Position numbers and translations under genes: made by a program. Below are positions 34,992 through 44,580 of a stretch of DNA of 64,000 nt, piece by piece. The notes beneath the pieces are model-generated. The model saw only the letters and a program-made list of their open reading frames with translations, was not told the DNA's origin and made no database searches. Every line of letters starts with the position of its first letter. Within the stretch, counting starts at the first letter, position 1. This stretch comes from G963692885 sp964658655 (GTDB lineage: Bacteria > Acidobacteriota > Terriglobia > Terriglobales > Acidobacteriaceae). The DNA lies in assembly GCA_964658655.1 (NCBI GenBank), contig CAZZZL010000006.1, positions 62,001-126,000 on the forward strand, in the 5' to 3' direction.

Positions 34992-37900
34992 TCAGAACAG
35001 GAACTTCAGGGCTAACTGCAGTTGACGGGCGCTGTTAGCAGTGCCGTTGATGGTGCCGAACTTCGCACCTGAATTGTAGTCACCGTTAGGTCCACCGAGA
35101 ACAACTTCATTCAGCAGGTTGAAGGCTTCAGCGCGGAACTCGAACTGTCGACCTTCTCCAACGGGGAACTGCCGGAAGACCGACGTATCGAAGTTCCGGT
35201 AGCCGGCACTGCGAAGAGAGTTGCGTCCGGCTGTCCCATAGGTGTAACCCTTAGGGACCGCATACGCAGCGGTATTGAACCACTCGCTTGTGCCCCGATG
35301 ACTCAGTGCATGGGGGTTGCCAATGATGTCCAAGGTTTCGTAGCTGTTTCCATTCCCGGTATTCGCAATATCACTGCTGACCTGCGGTGTGAAGGGAACA
35401 CCCGAAAAGGCAATCATGATGGTGTTGACCTGCCAGTTCCCTAGAATATAGTCGACCGCCGATTTGCCGGTGGAGAACTGCCTGCCCGGTCCAAACGGCA
35501 GCTGGTAGAGAAGGCTGCCCGAGAAATTGTTCGGGATATCGAAGCCTGCTACCGAACGACTTCCATAGGCTGCGGGGTTATAGGGATCCTGTGGGACGCC
35601 GCCTTCTGCACCGAAGAATCCATCTGTGCCTTCGTCGATGATTTTCGACCAGGTATACGCCAGGGAATACGACCAGCCATTGGTGAACCGGCGATTGAGC
35701 GAGGCTTCCAGGCCATTGAATGAACTCGCGCCAGTGGAACGGTCATACGGTGTGGGAACGATGTACGTGTAGAGGGAGCGCGACTGCGGATCCCCTGGGC
35801 CCGGCGTCAGTGCAGTATTGTAAAACCCGCCCACATCGAGTCGCTTGGTATCGCTGCCCACATAATTCAGGGTTGCAGTCGTATTGCTGGTCAGTTGTTT
35901 CTGAACGCCGAAATTGTACTGATGCGACCGCGGGTTCTTTCTGTGCGGATCGTAGAAATAATTCTGCTGCGTGAACGGAGTGAGTGAACTGGGGGCCTGG
36001 CCGCTAGTGCTGACGGACCCGAAAGGTGCCGTGTAAGAGATCGTTGGCGTAGCCGATGTTGAGCTTGGCAGGTTCAGGTTGCTGGACTGCTGCCCACCGA
36101 CATCCGGCCACGTACCACCGGTATTTTGAATCGTCTGCAGCAAGGCAGCCCAGTTATCGTAGACAATGCCAAAGCCGCCATGAACCACAATGGTGTCGCC
36201 TACTTTGTAGGCAAAGCCCACGCGCGGACCAAAGTTGTCATAGATGTTATGAGCGATCTTCTGATTGGATGAAACAACTACGTGCGCGGGTAGAGCACCC
36301 GATCCGGGGATACAGGGTGCGACGTCGTTGGTTGCCGAACACGCCTGCGGGAGCTTCTGTAGAACGTAGGTTCCATTCGTGAAGTCCATATCGCCGATCG
36401 ACGGCCCACCGTGATATTGAGCCAATGAGTTCTGCCCCAGGGCAGGAATATCTGTGAGGTCATACCGCAGGCCGAAGTTCAGCGTCAGGTTTGTTGTCGC
36501 CTTCCAGGAGTCTTGTACAAAACCGTTCATCTCACCGCCTGGCCGGGTCGACGAAATTTTATTTGTTCGATAAGCACCATTGGGCACTCCGAGCAGAAAC
36601 GAAGCCAGCGGCGATCCAGCATTTTTAGTATCCAAAGGTGCCGGGTCGGCAGTATTCTGTGCAGCGAAGTTTTCGCCGCCAACTGTGTTGTTACTGCCGA
36701 AATGAATGCTCGTGTAGCTTCCGCCAAATTGCAGGGCATGGTTACCAAGCGTTTTCGACAGATGAGCGCTGTACTCATAGCCATCATTTGCATCGTTGTA
36801 TGACAAAGACTCGGACGCACCGGAATAGCCGCTGATCGATATGCCGGGGAGAATATTCACATTCTGGATCCAGTCCGCACCGAAGGTCGGTGTGAAGCCA
36901 AGCGCGCTCTGGACGCTGCTGATCGACTTCGAGAACAGTGTGTTCACGTGTTCCTGCTGCAGGATGCGGGCGAACTGTCCCTGGAGGACCAGGCTCGGAC
37001 TAAACACATGGACGTAACTTCCGCCCCAATCCCTGCCAGGCAGCGAAGATGCGGTGGGTGCTCCGGGCAGGCCGCCCGAACTGCCCTCTACACTATTGAT
37101 GGCGCTATAGCGGAAGAATGCTGAATCGTTGGCACCGATCTTTTCATCGATGCGGATATCCCATTCATTCTGATTCTGCGTGATGGGAGTTTTGTCCAGG
37201 GCATTGTCCCCGGAGCTGTCAATGACGGCACCTGCTTGCGGAAACGCGAATTGGGCATAGCTCACGAGTCCAGGCTTGATCAGCGCTTTCGGAATTTGAT
37301 TGTTCGGAAAGGGATCTGCAATGTACTGGCCGGGATTCGCGGGATCGGGTCGCGTGGTAAATGGGTTGTAAATCGTACTCCCCCATGAGCTTTCATCGCC
37401 GCTCAATTCTGCCGCAGTCGGTACAAATAATGGCGAGTCACTTGTCTGCAGAAACCGGAACCCCTGGTAAGCGCCGAAGAAGAACGTCTTATTTCTGCCG
37501 TGGTATAGCTTTGGCAAAACCACCGGTCCGCCAACAGATCCGCCAAACTGGTTCTGGCTGAATGGGGTCTTCGCCGAAGTCGTCGGCAGGAAGTAGCTTC
37601 GCGCATCAAAAATTGCGTTTCGCGCATATTCCCATGCTGACCCATGCAGATCATTGGTGCCGGACTTGGTGTCGACATTAACGACGCCGCCGATCACCCC
37701 GCCATACTCAGCACTATCTGTGTGGGAGACGACCTTGAACTCCTGGATTGCGTCGACGATCGGCGGAACCGTATACGTACTGACGATATTGTCGAAATTG
37801 TTCATACCATCCGCCAGGAACATGTTGCTTCTGTTCCCTTGCCCATTGATGGCGGGTATGACGACATCCGCAGTAATGGGGGACGGAGTTGAAAATCCAC

Positions 37901-38453
37901 CGCCTGAGTTTTGCGCGGTGTTGACTGCAGAAACACCCGGCGTAAGCGTCAACAGTTCCGTGAAGTTACGTCCATTCAGGGGCAGATCATTTGTCTGTTG
38001 CGTGCCGATCACTACACCGAGACTGGCGTTTGAGGTTTCAAGTTGCGTTGTAGCGCCTTGGACTGTGACTAAGGCGCTTTCACTCCCAACTGCGAGTGAT
38101 ACATCCAACGACACAATCTGGCCTACCGTGACCGTGAGGGCTTCCACCTGTTTCGTACTGAAGCCGCTTGCAGTCGCCTTCAAGACGTACCGCCCCGGCT
38201 GCACACTTACCAACGTATAAACACCTGACTTGTTGGTGCTCGTAGTGTTTTCTACTGACGTGTCGACATTCTGAAGGACGATGCTGGCATTCGGCACAAC
38301 CGCGCCACTCGGATCGCGCACGACACCGCTGATGGTTGCGGTTGAGACCTGTGCGCTTGCCGTCTGCATCTGGCATGCCCCTAAAGCAAGAGGCACCGTC
38401 AATAACAGCAAACGGCCTGAGTTTAAACTTTTCCCCATTTCCCAACTACGCAT
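34992..38453 (-). CDS. TonB-dependent receptor 3, Oar-type
   Basis: ATG 38453 (MRSWEMGKS) is preferred over the longer frame at 38519 because GGAGGA lies just upstream. The protein has about 1153 residues. The signal peptide ends near ASAQ. A carboxypeptidase-regulatory-like domain follows (ATISGVVRDPSGAVVPNASI, about 37-120), then the plug motif DLPLNGRNFTELLTLTPG (about 158-175) and a barrel ending ARQLQLALKFLF. It is close in design to receptor 2. A LacI-type half site and an AAGCGCTT palindrome lie 80-105 bases upstream. The next gene on this strand is a PNGase A-like amidase, so a glycan released from glycoprotein is a plausible cargo (inference). Confidence 0.92.
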   Translation of the reverse strand: MRSWEMGKSLNSGRLLLLTVPLALGACQMQTASAQVSTATISGVVRDPSGAVVPNASIVLQNVDTSVENTTSTNKSGVYTLVSVQPGRYVLKATASGFSTKQVEALTVTVGQIVSLDVSLAVGSESALVTVQGATTQLETSNASLGVVIGTQQTNDLPLNGRNFTELLTLTPGVSAVNTAQNSGGGFSTPSPITADVVIPAINGQGNRSNMFLADGMNNFDNIVSTYTVPPIVDAIQEFKVVSHTDSAEYGGVIGGVVNVDTKSGTNDLHGSAWEYARNAIFDARSYFLPTTSAKTPFSQNQFGGSVGGPVVLPKLYHGRNKTFFFGAYQGFRFLQTSDSPLFVPTAAELSGDESSWGSTIYNPFTTRPDPANPGQYIADPFPNNQIPKALIKPGLVSYAQFAFPQAGAVIDSSGDNALDKTPITQNQNEWDIRIDEKIGANDSAFFRYSAINSVEGSSGGLPGAPTASSLPGRDWGGSYVHVFSPSLVLQGQFARILQQEHVNTLFSKSISSVQSALGFTPTFGADWIQNVNILPGISISGYSGASESLSYNDANDGYEYSAHLSKTLGNHALQFGGSYTSIHFGSNNTVGGENFAAQNTADPAPLDTKNAGSPLASFLLGVPNGAYRTNKISSTRPGGEMNGFVQDSWKATTNLTLNFGLRYDLTDIPALGQNSLAQYHGGPSIGDMDFTNGTYVLQKLPQACSATNDVAPCIPGSGALPAHVVVSSNQKIAHNIYDNFGPRVGFAYKVGDTIVVHGGFGIVYDNWAALLQTIQNTGGTWPDVGGQQSSNLNLPSSTSATPTISYTAPFGSVSTSGQAPSSLTPFTQQNYFYDPHRKNPRSHQYNFGVQKQLTSNTTATLNYVGSDTKRLDVGGFYNTALTPGPGDPQSRSLYTYIVPTPYDRSTGASSFNGLEASLNRRFTNGWSYSLAYTWSKIIDEGTDGFFGAEGGVPQDPYNPAAYGSRSVAGFDIPNNFSGSLLYQLPFGPGRQFSTGKSAVDYILGNWQVNTIMIAFSGVPFTPQVSSDIANTGNGNSYETLDIIGNPHALSHRGTSEWFNTAAYAVPKGYTYGTAGRNSLRSAGYRNFDTSVFRQFPVGEGRQFEFRAEAFNLLNEVVLGGPNGDYNSGAKFGTINGTANSARQLQLALKFLF

Positions 38454-38534
38454 AAAAGTCCTCCGAAAAAATACCAACAGGCGCCTGGCTATATGTAGCG
38501 GGACGATATTGATCTCCACCCTGCATTGTCAATG

Positions 38535-38557
38535 AAAATCGCTAACGTAAGCGCTTT
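38535..38557 (-). promoter_or_regulatory. LacI-type operator candidate upstream of receptor 3
   Basis: On the minus strand GTTAGCGATTTT (38546-38535) keeps the GTTAGCGAT half of the shared motif. It overlaps a near-palindrome GCTAACGTAAGC (38541-38552) and the palindrome AAGCGCTT (38549-38556). It is a composite and less perfect site than the others. Confidence 0.4.
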
Positions 38558-38808
38558 AGGAAGCGTGCACCTCTTTGACAGATCTTGAGCCTGCCTGCTA
38601 AAACGCCGCATGGGCAGTAGCGCGTCGCGACAGGCCGTCTTCAGCCCCGGCAGGTATTTGAGCAGTATTGCTGTGTGTGCCGGAACAGAAGGGCTACACT
38701 GGTTTTTCTCCAGGAACGAGCCACTTTGTAGAACGCCGGAACAGGCAGGGCAACAGCAGTATGCCGCTAAACTGAGGCTTCGATACCCCTATCGGCGAAA
38801 ATCTCGAC

Positions 38809-40638
38809 ATGACACAAGACCGATTTGTCTTAGAGGCCGGGGCGTTGAGGTGCCCATCGACCGTGGCGCAAAAAGACGCCTTCTCGCACCCTGCAAAGCC
38901 ATTGAAGATGTCGAGTGGGCCGCCGACCCTGCGCATTCGTGCATGCCTGTTGGCAGCGATGATCACAGGAAGCACACAGGCGGCCACGTTCGCTCAGCGG
39001 CCTGCGAGTTGCATCGCCACACCCGCTCTTGAGCAGGCAGTCGAGTTGCAGCATTCCGTTCCGGCCCTTGACTCGCTCGGTGAATATTTCGTTCAACATA
39101 ACCAGGTCGACTGCGCTGTTTTCTATTTTGAAAAAGCACTTCAAATTGGACCCGCTTCCTGGGAAACGCAATACGACCTTGGGATAGCCTTACTTAAAGG
39201 TGGGCATGATGCTGAAGCTGTACCACACCTCCGGGAGGCACTGCAGATAAAGCCTGGAAACGCCGCTATTTCTATGGCCCTGGGATCGGCTTTCGATCGC
39301 TTGCATGATCCTGAGAATGCGATTGATCAATATGAGCTGGTATTGAAAGCTGACCCGCAATCAGTCCCGGCATTGACGGCAGTCGGTAAGGAACTGATTG
39401 CCGAAAAACGCTACAACGCCGCGATCAATTTGCTCCAGACTTCCAGAGACGATGGGGTCCAACGATTATTGGCCGATGCTTACAGAAAAAACGATGACCT
39501 TCAAAGAGCGGCTGGGACGCTCCAATCTATACTTGTCCGCAATCCTGAGGATTTTCTGGCGCATGTCGATCTGGGCGAAGTTCTTCAGCAGCAGGGAGAT
39601 TATGGCAGCGCGGCCCAGCAATTTAAACAGGCCCTGGACCTTAATCCTTCGAGCGAATACGCGTGTATTTCCTATCTGAACGCCGAAGTCGTTCTTCAGC
39701 AGTACGCTTCTGCTCATCCGCTTGCGGCAGAACTCTTACGCAAGAAGCCGCATGATTTTGACGTTGTGTATATCAACGGACTCATTGAACGAAACATCAA
39801 CGATGATGGGGCCGCAGAGACCAACCTGCGGGAAGCTGTCAGATTGAATCCAGAGAGTTACGAGGCGAACTATACGCTTGGCTTCGTGCTGGAAAGACGC
39901 GCCAAGACAGCACAGGCGGTTGAAAAATTGCAAGTGGCGATGCGGCTGCGTCCCCAGTCGACTGAGGCGCGTTTTCAGCTGGGTAAGGCGCTTCGTTCTC
40001 TGGGAAGGATTGACGAAGCTCAACAGCAGTTCGCCATCCTGCAACAACAAAAACAGGAAGATGCCCGTAAGTTGCTGGCTCGCGAACGGGCCGACGTGGG
40101 AGAGCAGGCGCTTAAGGCTGGCGACATTTCAAAAGCCATCGACCTGTACCGTGAGGCGATCAACCAGGATCCGAAGAATGCTTATTTCTACTACAGCCTG
40201 GCGCTGGTGCTCGATAGAAGAGGAGAGTTGCAGGGCGAGCGCGAGGCACTGCAGAAATGTATCGAGCGCAATTTTAAGTTCGCACCCGCGCACAACCAGC
40301 TCGGTTATCTTGACATGCAAAGCGGTGATTTTACGGGAGCAGAGGTTCAGTTCAAGACAAGCACCGACATCGATCCGCAATACGCTGAAGCAAGCAACAA
40401 CCTGGGCGTACTCTATGGAAAGCTTGGGAGGGCAGCAGAAGCGAAGCACTTATTTCTGCGAGCCGTTGAGGATAATCCTGGTTATGCGCAGGCGTATGTA
40501 AACCTAGCTCTGGTACTGGCTAGCGAATCAAAATTCGCCGAGGCTGATGTCGCCTTGAGAACTGCATTGAAGCTCGCACCACTTGACCCATCAGCGCTCA
40601 GGGTGCAGAAGCTCGTCGAGACACAGCTTAAGCATTAG
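38809..40638 (+). CDS. Exported tetratricopeptide-repeat protein
   Basis: Up to 609 residues. The start is uncertain: 38809 or ATG 38908 (MSSGPP), which places the signal-like segment RIRACLLAAMITGSTQAATF near the N-terminus and seems better for export. Neither has a strong ribosome site. About 14 TPR units follow from residue ~85 to the end, such as WETQYDLGIALLKGGHDAEA, NYTLGFVLERRAKTAQAVEK and AEASNNLGVLYGKLGRAAEA. A basic coiled stretch (QQFAILQQQKQEDARKLLAR) lies near 405-425. It is divergent from TonB receptor 3 and precedes a LacI gene. TPR arrays are protein-binding scaffolds; the partner is unknown. Confidence 0.85.
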   Translation: MTQDRFVLEAGALRCPSTVAQKDAFSHPAKPLKMSSGPPTLRIRACLLAAMITGSTQAATFAQRPASCIATPALEQAVELQHSVPALDSLGEYFVQHNQVDCAVFYFEKALQIGPASWETQYDLGIALLKGGHDAEAVPHLREALQIKPGNAAISMALGSAFDRLHDPENAIDQYELVLKADPQSVPALTAVGKELIAEKRYNAAINLLQTSRDDGVQRLLADAYRKNDDLQRAAGTLQSILVRNPEDFLAHVDLGEVLQQQGDYGSAAQQFKQALDLNPSSEYACISYLNAEVVLQQYASAHPLAAELLRKKPHDFDVVYINGLIERNINDDGAAETNLREAVRLNPESYEANYTLGFVLERRAKTAQAVEKLQVAMRLRPQSTEARFQLGKALRSLGRIDEAQQQFAILQQQKQEDARKLLARERADVGEQALKAGDISKAIDLYREAINQDPKNAYFYYSLALVLDRRGELQGEREALQKCIERNFKFAPAHNQLGYLDMQSGDFTGAEVQFKTSTDIDPQYAEASNNLGVLYGKLGRAAEAKHLFLRAVEDNPGYAQAYVNLALVLASESKFAEADVALRTALKLAPLDPSALRVQKLVETQLKH

Positions 40639-40827
40639 TCTCTCTTCGCTGTGATTGAAAGCCCGATTGTTTGCCGGGGGTCGAAGGCGCGGCTTATCGC
40701 CGCTGCCAGGCAGACGCGGAGCAACCCGTCAATCTTCTCTTCCTCCTCCGATGCGTAGAAACAAGGCGACCGTCGTCAGCATAGGATTCTTTAGTATGAA
40801 TGCGCGCGGCTTGATTTACACTGCCGT

Positions 40828-41886
40828 ATGCCCGTACGGATGAAGGATATTGCTGCCGACCTGGGACTTTCCATGGTCACCATCTCTAAAGTGCTGCATG
40901 GTCATCCCGATATTGGTGAGGAGACCCGCCAGCGCGTTCTGAAACGCGTCAAAGAATTGCATTATCAACCGAACGTGGCAGCGCGCAGCCTGGTCACCGG
41001 TCGTAGTTATCTCATTGGCCTGGTGGTTCCTGACCTGTTGCACCCGTTTTTCGCGGAGGTTGCCAAGTCGCTTGCCCAGGCGTTGCGCAAACGCGGATAC
41101 TCACTCATCATCGCGTCTTCGGAGGAGGACCCGGAGATCGAGGAGCAGGAGATCGAGCACATGGTGGCGCGGCGCCTCGATGGACTGGTGATCGCTGCCG
41201 CCACAACTTCGCACGCGCTCTTTGACCGGCTTGACAAGGAGCAGCAGGTGTATGTGCTCATCGATCGCAGCTTTGCCGGCCTGTCCGCGAATTATGTAGG
41301 GGTGGACGACATTGCTGCCGGAGCCATGGCCACGCAGCATCTGATCGATAGCGGCTGTACGCGCATCGCCCACATTCGCGGGCGTGACGACAGTACAGGC
41401 ACGCAGCGCCTGGAAGGCTACCGCAGGGCCATGACCGCCGCGGGCAGAGTCATTTCGGAAAAGCACATCATTCTGCGCGAGACCGTGGATACGGAAAGCC
41501 GGCTGCAGGGGTACGAGGCTATGCAGCGCCTGCTTGCGATCAAGCCGCGGCCCGACGGAGTCTTCTGCTACAACGACCCTATGGCTATCGGTGCGATGGA
41601 TGCCGTTCTGAACGCCGGCCTCAGGATTCCGGAAGACATCGCCATCATTGGTTGTGGCAATCTGCACTATGATGACTCGCTGCGGGTCCCGTTGTCGAGC
41701 ATAGATCAGCAGAGCAGGATCATTGGCGAACGCGCCGGCAAACTCATCCTGAACGTCATTGAATCCAGAACTCGACCGAGGTCGAAAAGCGTCGTGCTCG
41801 AACCACAACTAGTGGCACGAGCATCCTCCGCGCGTCCCCGGGTAAAGAAAGCACTGCGCAAAACACTGAGAGACAAACTGCGATAA
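40828..41886 (+). CDS. LacI-family transcriptional regulator 1
   Basis: 352 residues. The N-terminal helix-turn-helix is MKDIAADLGLSMVTISKVL (about 5-23), with the hinge helix near HYQPNVAARSLVTG (about 48-61). The periplasmic-binding-protein-like effector domain follows (LIGLVVPDLLHPFFAEVA, DGLVIAA, DGVFCYNDPMAIGAMDAVL, IAIIGCGN). The start is supported by alignment with the second LacI protein of this window, which begins in the same way. The C-terminus carries an extra basic tail (about 330-352, RPRVKKALRKTLRDKLR). It lies between the TPR gene and the sugar dehydrogenase genes and may regulate the latter and the GH106 operon. The effector is likely a sugar, unidentified. Confidence 0.93.
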   Translation: MPVRMKDIAADLGLSMVTISKVLHGHPDIGEETRQRVLKRVKELHYQPNVAARSLVTGRSYLIGLVVPDLLHPFFAEVAKSLAQALRKRGYSLIIASSEEDPEIEEQEIEHMVARRLDGLVIAAATTSHALFDRLDKEQQVYVLIDRSFAGLSANYVGVDDIAAGAMATQHLIDSGCTRIAHIRGRDDSTGTQRLEGYRRAMTAAGRVISEKHIILRETVDTESRLQGYEAMQRLLAIKPRPDGVFCYNDPMAIGAMDAVLNAGLRIPEDIAIIGCGNLHYDDSLRVPLSSIDQQSRIIGERAGKLILNVIESRTRPRSKSVVLEPQLVARASSARPRVKKALRKTLRDKLR

Positions 41887-42028
41887 GTGTCAGCGCCGGG
41901 TCCAGACTAGGAGCATTTTCGTACAGAGTGTAGTGTTTCCGGAAGCACGCAACCTGGCGTTACCTTGAAGAAAAGCCAGCCAAATGTCCCTCTCTCTCTC
42001 TTTGCAGAATATTTACAGTGCAAATGCT

Positions 42029-43039
42029 CTAGTCGAGTCGGATCATGATCTTGGAGAAGTTAGCGGGCTCGCGACTCCATGCGGTAAGCGACTCTGCCGC
42101 AGCAGCCAACGGTATTTCCAATGAAACCGCTTCATTCACCGGAAACCTTCCCTGCTCGAGCATCCGGATCACTGCGAAGAAATCCTCCGGCAATGCGTTT
42201 CTCGATCCTAGAATGTCCAACTCTTTCTGTACGAAGAGCCTTGTCTCGTAGGCCACCGGCTCTTTCGTGTAGCCGATATACACGACGCGTCCGGTAAAGG
42301 CGACTTCTTCGACTGCTGCGCGAAAAGTGTCCGGCAGCCCGATGGCTTCAATCACTACATCCGGGCCATGACCTTCCGTGATCTGCTTCAAGCGGTCGCG
42401 CATCGACTCCCGCGCAGTATTGATGATGTCCGTTGCACCGGCTTTTTGCGCAATCTGTAACTTGTCATCATTGACATCGATGGCAATGGTCCTGGCACCG
42501 CGAAAAGCGGAGGCAGCCACGGCGCCCAAACCCACGCCACCGCAACCGATGATGGCAACCGCATCCTCGGCGCTCACGCGGCCGCGCGCTACTGCATGAA
42601 AGCCGACAGTCAATGGTTCCACCAGGCACAGCTCTTTCAGCGAGAGGTTAGCCGGGTAGAGTTTTTCCGGTGGCATGGCAATGAATTCGGTCAATGCTCC
42701 ATCTCTTTGTACGCCAAGCGTCTCATTGAATTGGCACGCGTTCGGACGTCCGCGACGGCAGGACATGCATTTGCCGCAGCTGGTGTACGGCGAGAGGGTG
42801 ACGTTGGTGCCAATCGCCAGTTGCGGATTACCCGTCGACTCTACGACGGTCGCAGCCACTTCATGACCGAGAATGCGCGGATACACCACCATGGGATTCC
42901 TGCCGCGATAGCTGTTGAGATCGCTTCCGCACAGACCAATGCGCTTGACCTGCAAGAGCACGTCGCCCGGCACCCGCCTGGGTAAGGGCACGTCCTTGAT
43001 CACGACTTCGCCCGGTTGCAGCATTACGAGTGCTTGCAT
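42029..43039 (-). CDS. Zinc-binding medium-chain alcohol/sugar dehydrogenase
   Basis: 336 residues. Catalytic zinc ligands are C37, H59 and E60 (GLCGSDL, GHE), and structural zinc ligands are C88, C91, C94 and C102. A Rossmann domain begins at IIGCGGVGLGAVAA (about 164-177). This is the layout of sorbitol/threonine/galactitol-phosphate dehydrogenases. It should oxidise a secondary alcohol of a sugar, sugar acid or polyol with NAD(P). AAGGAGAG precedes the ATG. The gene follows the L-fucose dehydrogenase-like gene on the same strand after 114 bases. A step in deoxy-hexose breakdown is likely, but which one cannot be read. Confidence 0.88.
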   Translation of the reverse strand: MQALVMLQPGEVVIKDVPLPRRVPGDVLLQVKRIGLCGSDLNSYRGRNPMVVYPRILGHEVAATVVESTGNPQLAIGTNVTLSPYTSCGKCMSCRRGRPNACQFNETLGVQRDGALTEFIAMPPEKLYPANLSLKELCLVEPLTVGFHAVARGRVSAEDAVAIIGCGGVGLGAVAASAFRGARTIAIDVNDDKLQIAQKAGATDIINTARESMRDRLKQITEGHGPDVVIEAIGLPDTFRAAVEEVAFTGRVVYIGYTKEPVAYETRLFVQKELDILGSRNALPEDFFAVIRMLEQGRFPVNEAVSLEIPLAAAAESLTAWSREPANFSKIMIRLD

Positions 43040-43153
43040 TCATCTCTCCTTTACTTCTTACTTCGATCATCGCCCACGCTGTGGGCCTTCTGCAGGTACT
43101 GAAACTTATAACGCCCTCCGAAGCATGGCAAGGGCGCGCCCCTTGCCGTGTTT

Positions 43154-44086
43154 TCAGTCTGCATTCTCGAGGCGGCCCGAGCGCCAGACGATATTACGAT
43201 CGGGCTCCAGTGCCGCAAGCACTTCCGCGATCAGACTGGAGTCGTCTGCAGACTCGAGTGCGCTAACGTTCTCCAATACCTGCTGCTGCGTAGCCATACC
43301 GACCAGCGTGCTGGCCACGTTGGGATGGGCAACGCAGAAACGCAGTGCCAGCTCCGGTAGCCGTGCGCCGCTTGTTCTCGCAACATGCAAAGCGCGGCGA
43401 GCAGCTGACTGGACGGCTGGTGGGGCGGGGTGCCATGATGGCGGGCCTGTTTCTGTCAAGAGTCCCATGTGCAGGGGCGACGCATTGATAAGACCAATTC
43501 CCATCTTCTCCACCAAGGGCACAAGGATCGCGTCCATGTCAGTGATCAATAAGTTCGACCGGCAGTAAGTCAGGATCGAATCAACGGGAAAGGCGTTGGC
43601 AATGCGCGCGAGTGTTTTAAGGGAGTATCCAGTGATACCGACATGCCGGGCTTTGCCTTGCTCCTGCAGGCGGCGCAACGTTGGCAAAGTCTCATTGATA
43701 ATCTGGTGGACGTCCCCAAACTCGACGTCGTGCACCTGCAGAAGATCCACATAGTCCGTTCGCAGTCTGGTCAAAGATGCTTCCAGCCCAAGGCTTATGG
43801 CACCTGCCGAAAAATCAAATTCGTCCGGACCATAGCGACCGCACTTGGTGGCAAGTAGAATTTTCTCGCGCTTTCCGTCCAGAGCCTCGCCCAGCCGAAA
43901 CTCTGCGAGCGTGTTCCCATAGTAAGGAGACACGTCGAAGAAATTGATTCCCAACTCAATAGCAAGATGTACAGCACGCATAGATTCCAAGGAGTCGGTT
44001 GTTTCAAAGACATTTCCCAAAGGAGACGCGCCAAAGCCGATCGTGGATAGATGCAAATCGGTTTGGCCTAATCTACGGTGACGCAT
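43154..44086 (-). CDS. Aldo/keto reductase, L-fucose/L-galactose dehydrogenase-like
   Basis: ATG 44086 (MRHRRLG) has AAGGA at proper distance; the longer frame does not. The 310-residue barrel has the aldo/keto reductase tetrad D51, Y56, K81, H119. It closely follows plant L-galactose dehydrogenase in several blocks: GFGASPLGNVF, NFFDVSPYYGNTLAE, ATKCGRYG, ASPLHMGLLTETGPPSWHPA. L-fucose is 6-deoxy-L-galactose, and bacterial members of this branch oxidise L-fucose to its lactone, the first step of the non-phosphorylative pathway. Fucosidase genes (GH29, GH95) in the window support that reading. No clear L-fuconolactonase, fuconate dehydratase or aldolase gene is present here, so the remaining steps must be elsewhere. 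Confidence 0.85.
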   Translation of the reverse strand: MRHRRLGQTDLHLSTIGFGASPLGNVFETTDSLESMRAVHLAIELGINFFDVSPYYGNTLAEFRLGEALDGKREKILLATKCGRYGPDEFDFSAGAISLGLEASLTRLRTDYVDLLQVHDVEFGDVHQIINETLPTLRRLQEQGKARHVGITGYSLKTLARIANAFPVDSILTYCRSNLLITDMDAILVPLVEKMGIGLINASPLHMGLLTETGPPSWHPAPPAVQSAARRALHVARTSGARLPELALRFCVAHPNVASTLVGMATQQQVLENVSALESADDSSLIAEVLAALEPDRNIVWRSGRLENAD

Positions 44087-44580
44087 GACACCCGTCCTTA
44101 AAGTTTGATGTTCATGGCTGCCAAGAAAAGCGATCGCCTGGGCCGTCCTGGGTACGAAAATCATGTTTGAAAGAATCTGTCGTCAATCTGAACAATAAGC
44201 GGTATCGGTACAGTAAACGGTTAAATTCTCCGGCGCAAGAATGGTAAGGATATGCTTCAGTCGAGCCGTCGTGAACCGAAAGCCGAGAGGTCGATGTCGG
44301 CGACGGTGGAAGGAGGAGGCTGTTGAAATGGTGGACATCCAGACTTATGTACCGCTATAGTTAGCGCTTAATGTCATTTTGATCCTAGTAGTCTCCTCGG
44401 CGCACGCAGTCTTCCAGCCTTTCTGCATGACTGTATCAACATCGAACATGCATTGCATCAGCTTTGAGGGCAGGTTACGTCGAGGACCAGAGACCGATAT
44501 TCATTCGTTATCGGAGCATAGAGTAGTATCCGCCCCGATCCGGACGAATGACCTGATGCTGGGTAGAGGGAGCTTTTGTC
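44087..44580. other. Divergent promoter region, dehydrogenases versus GH106 operon
   Basis: About 490 bases between two divergent units. It contains the LacI-type candidate at 44360-44371 and a weaker match GGTATCGGTACA at 44201-44212. No gene is seen. Confidence 0.45.
44360..44371 (+). promoter_or_regulatory. LacI-type operator candidate upstream of the GH106 operon
   Basis: GTTAGCGCTTAA differs by one base from the site upstream of receptor 2 read on its minus strand (GTTAGCGCTAAA). It lies 210 bases before the GH106 start and 270 before the divergent aldo/keto reductase. Confidence 0.5.

Noticed and set aside
41953..41964. CCTGGCGTTACC, partial match to the LacI-type motif
   Set aside because: Only 9 of 12 bases match and it lies between two convergent gene ends, where no promoter is expected.
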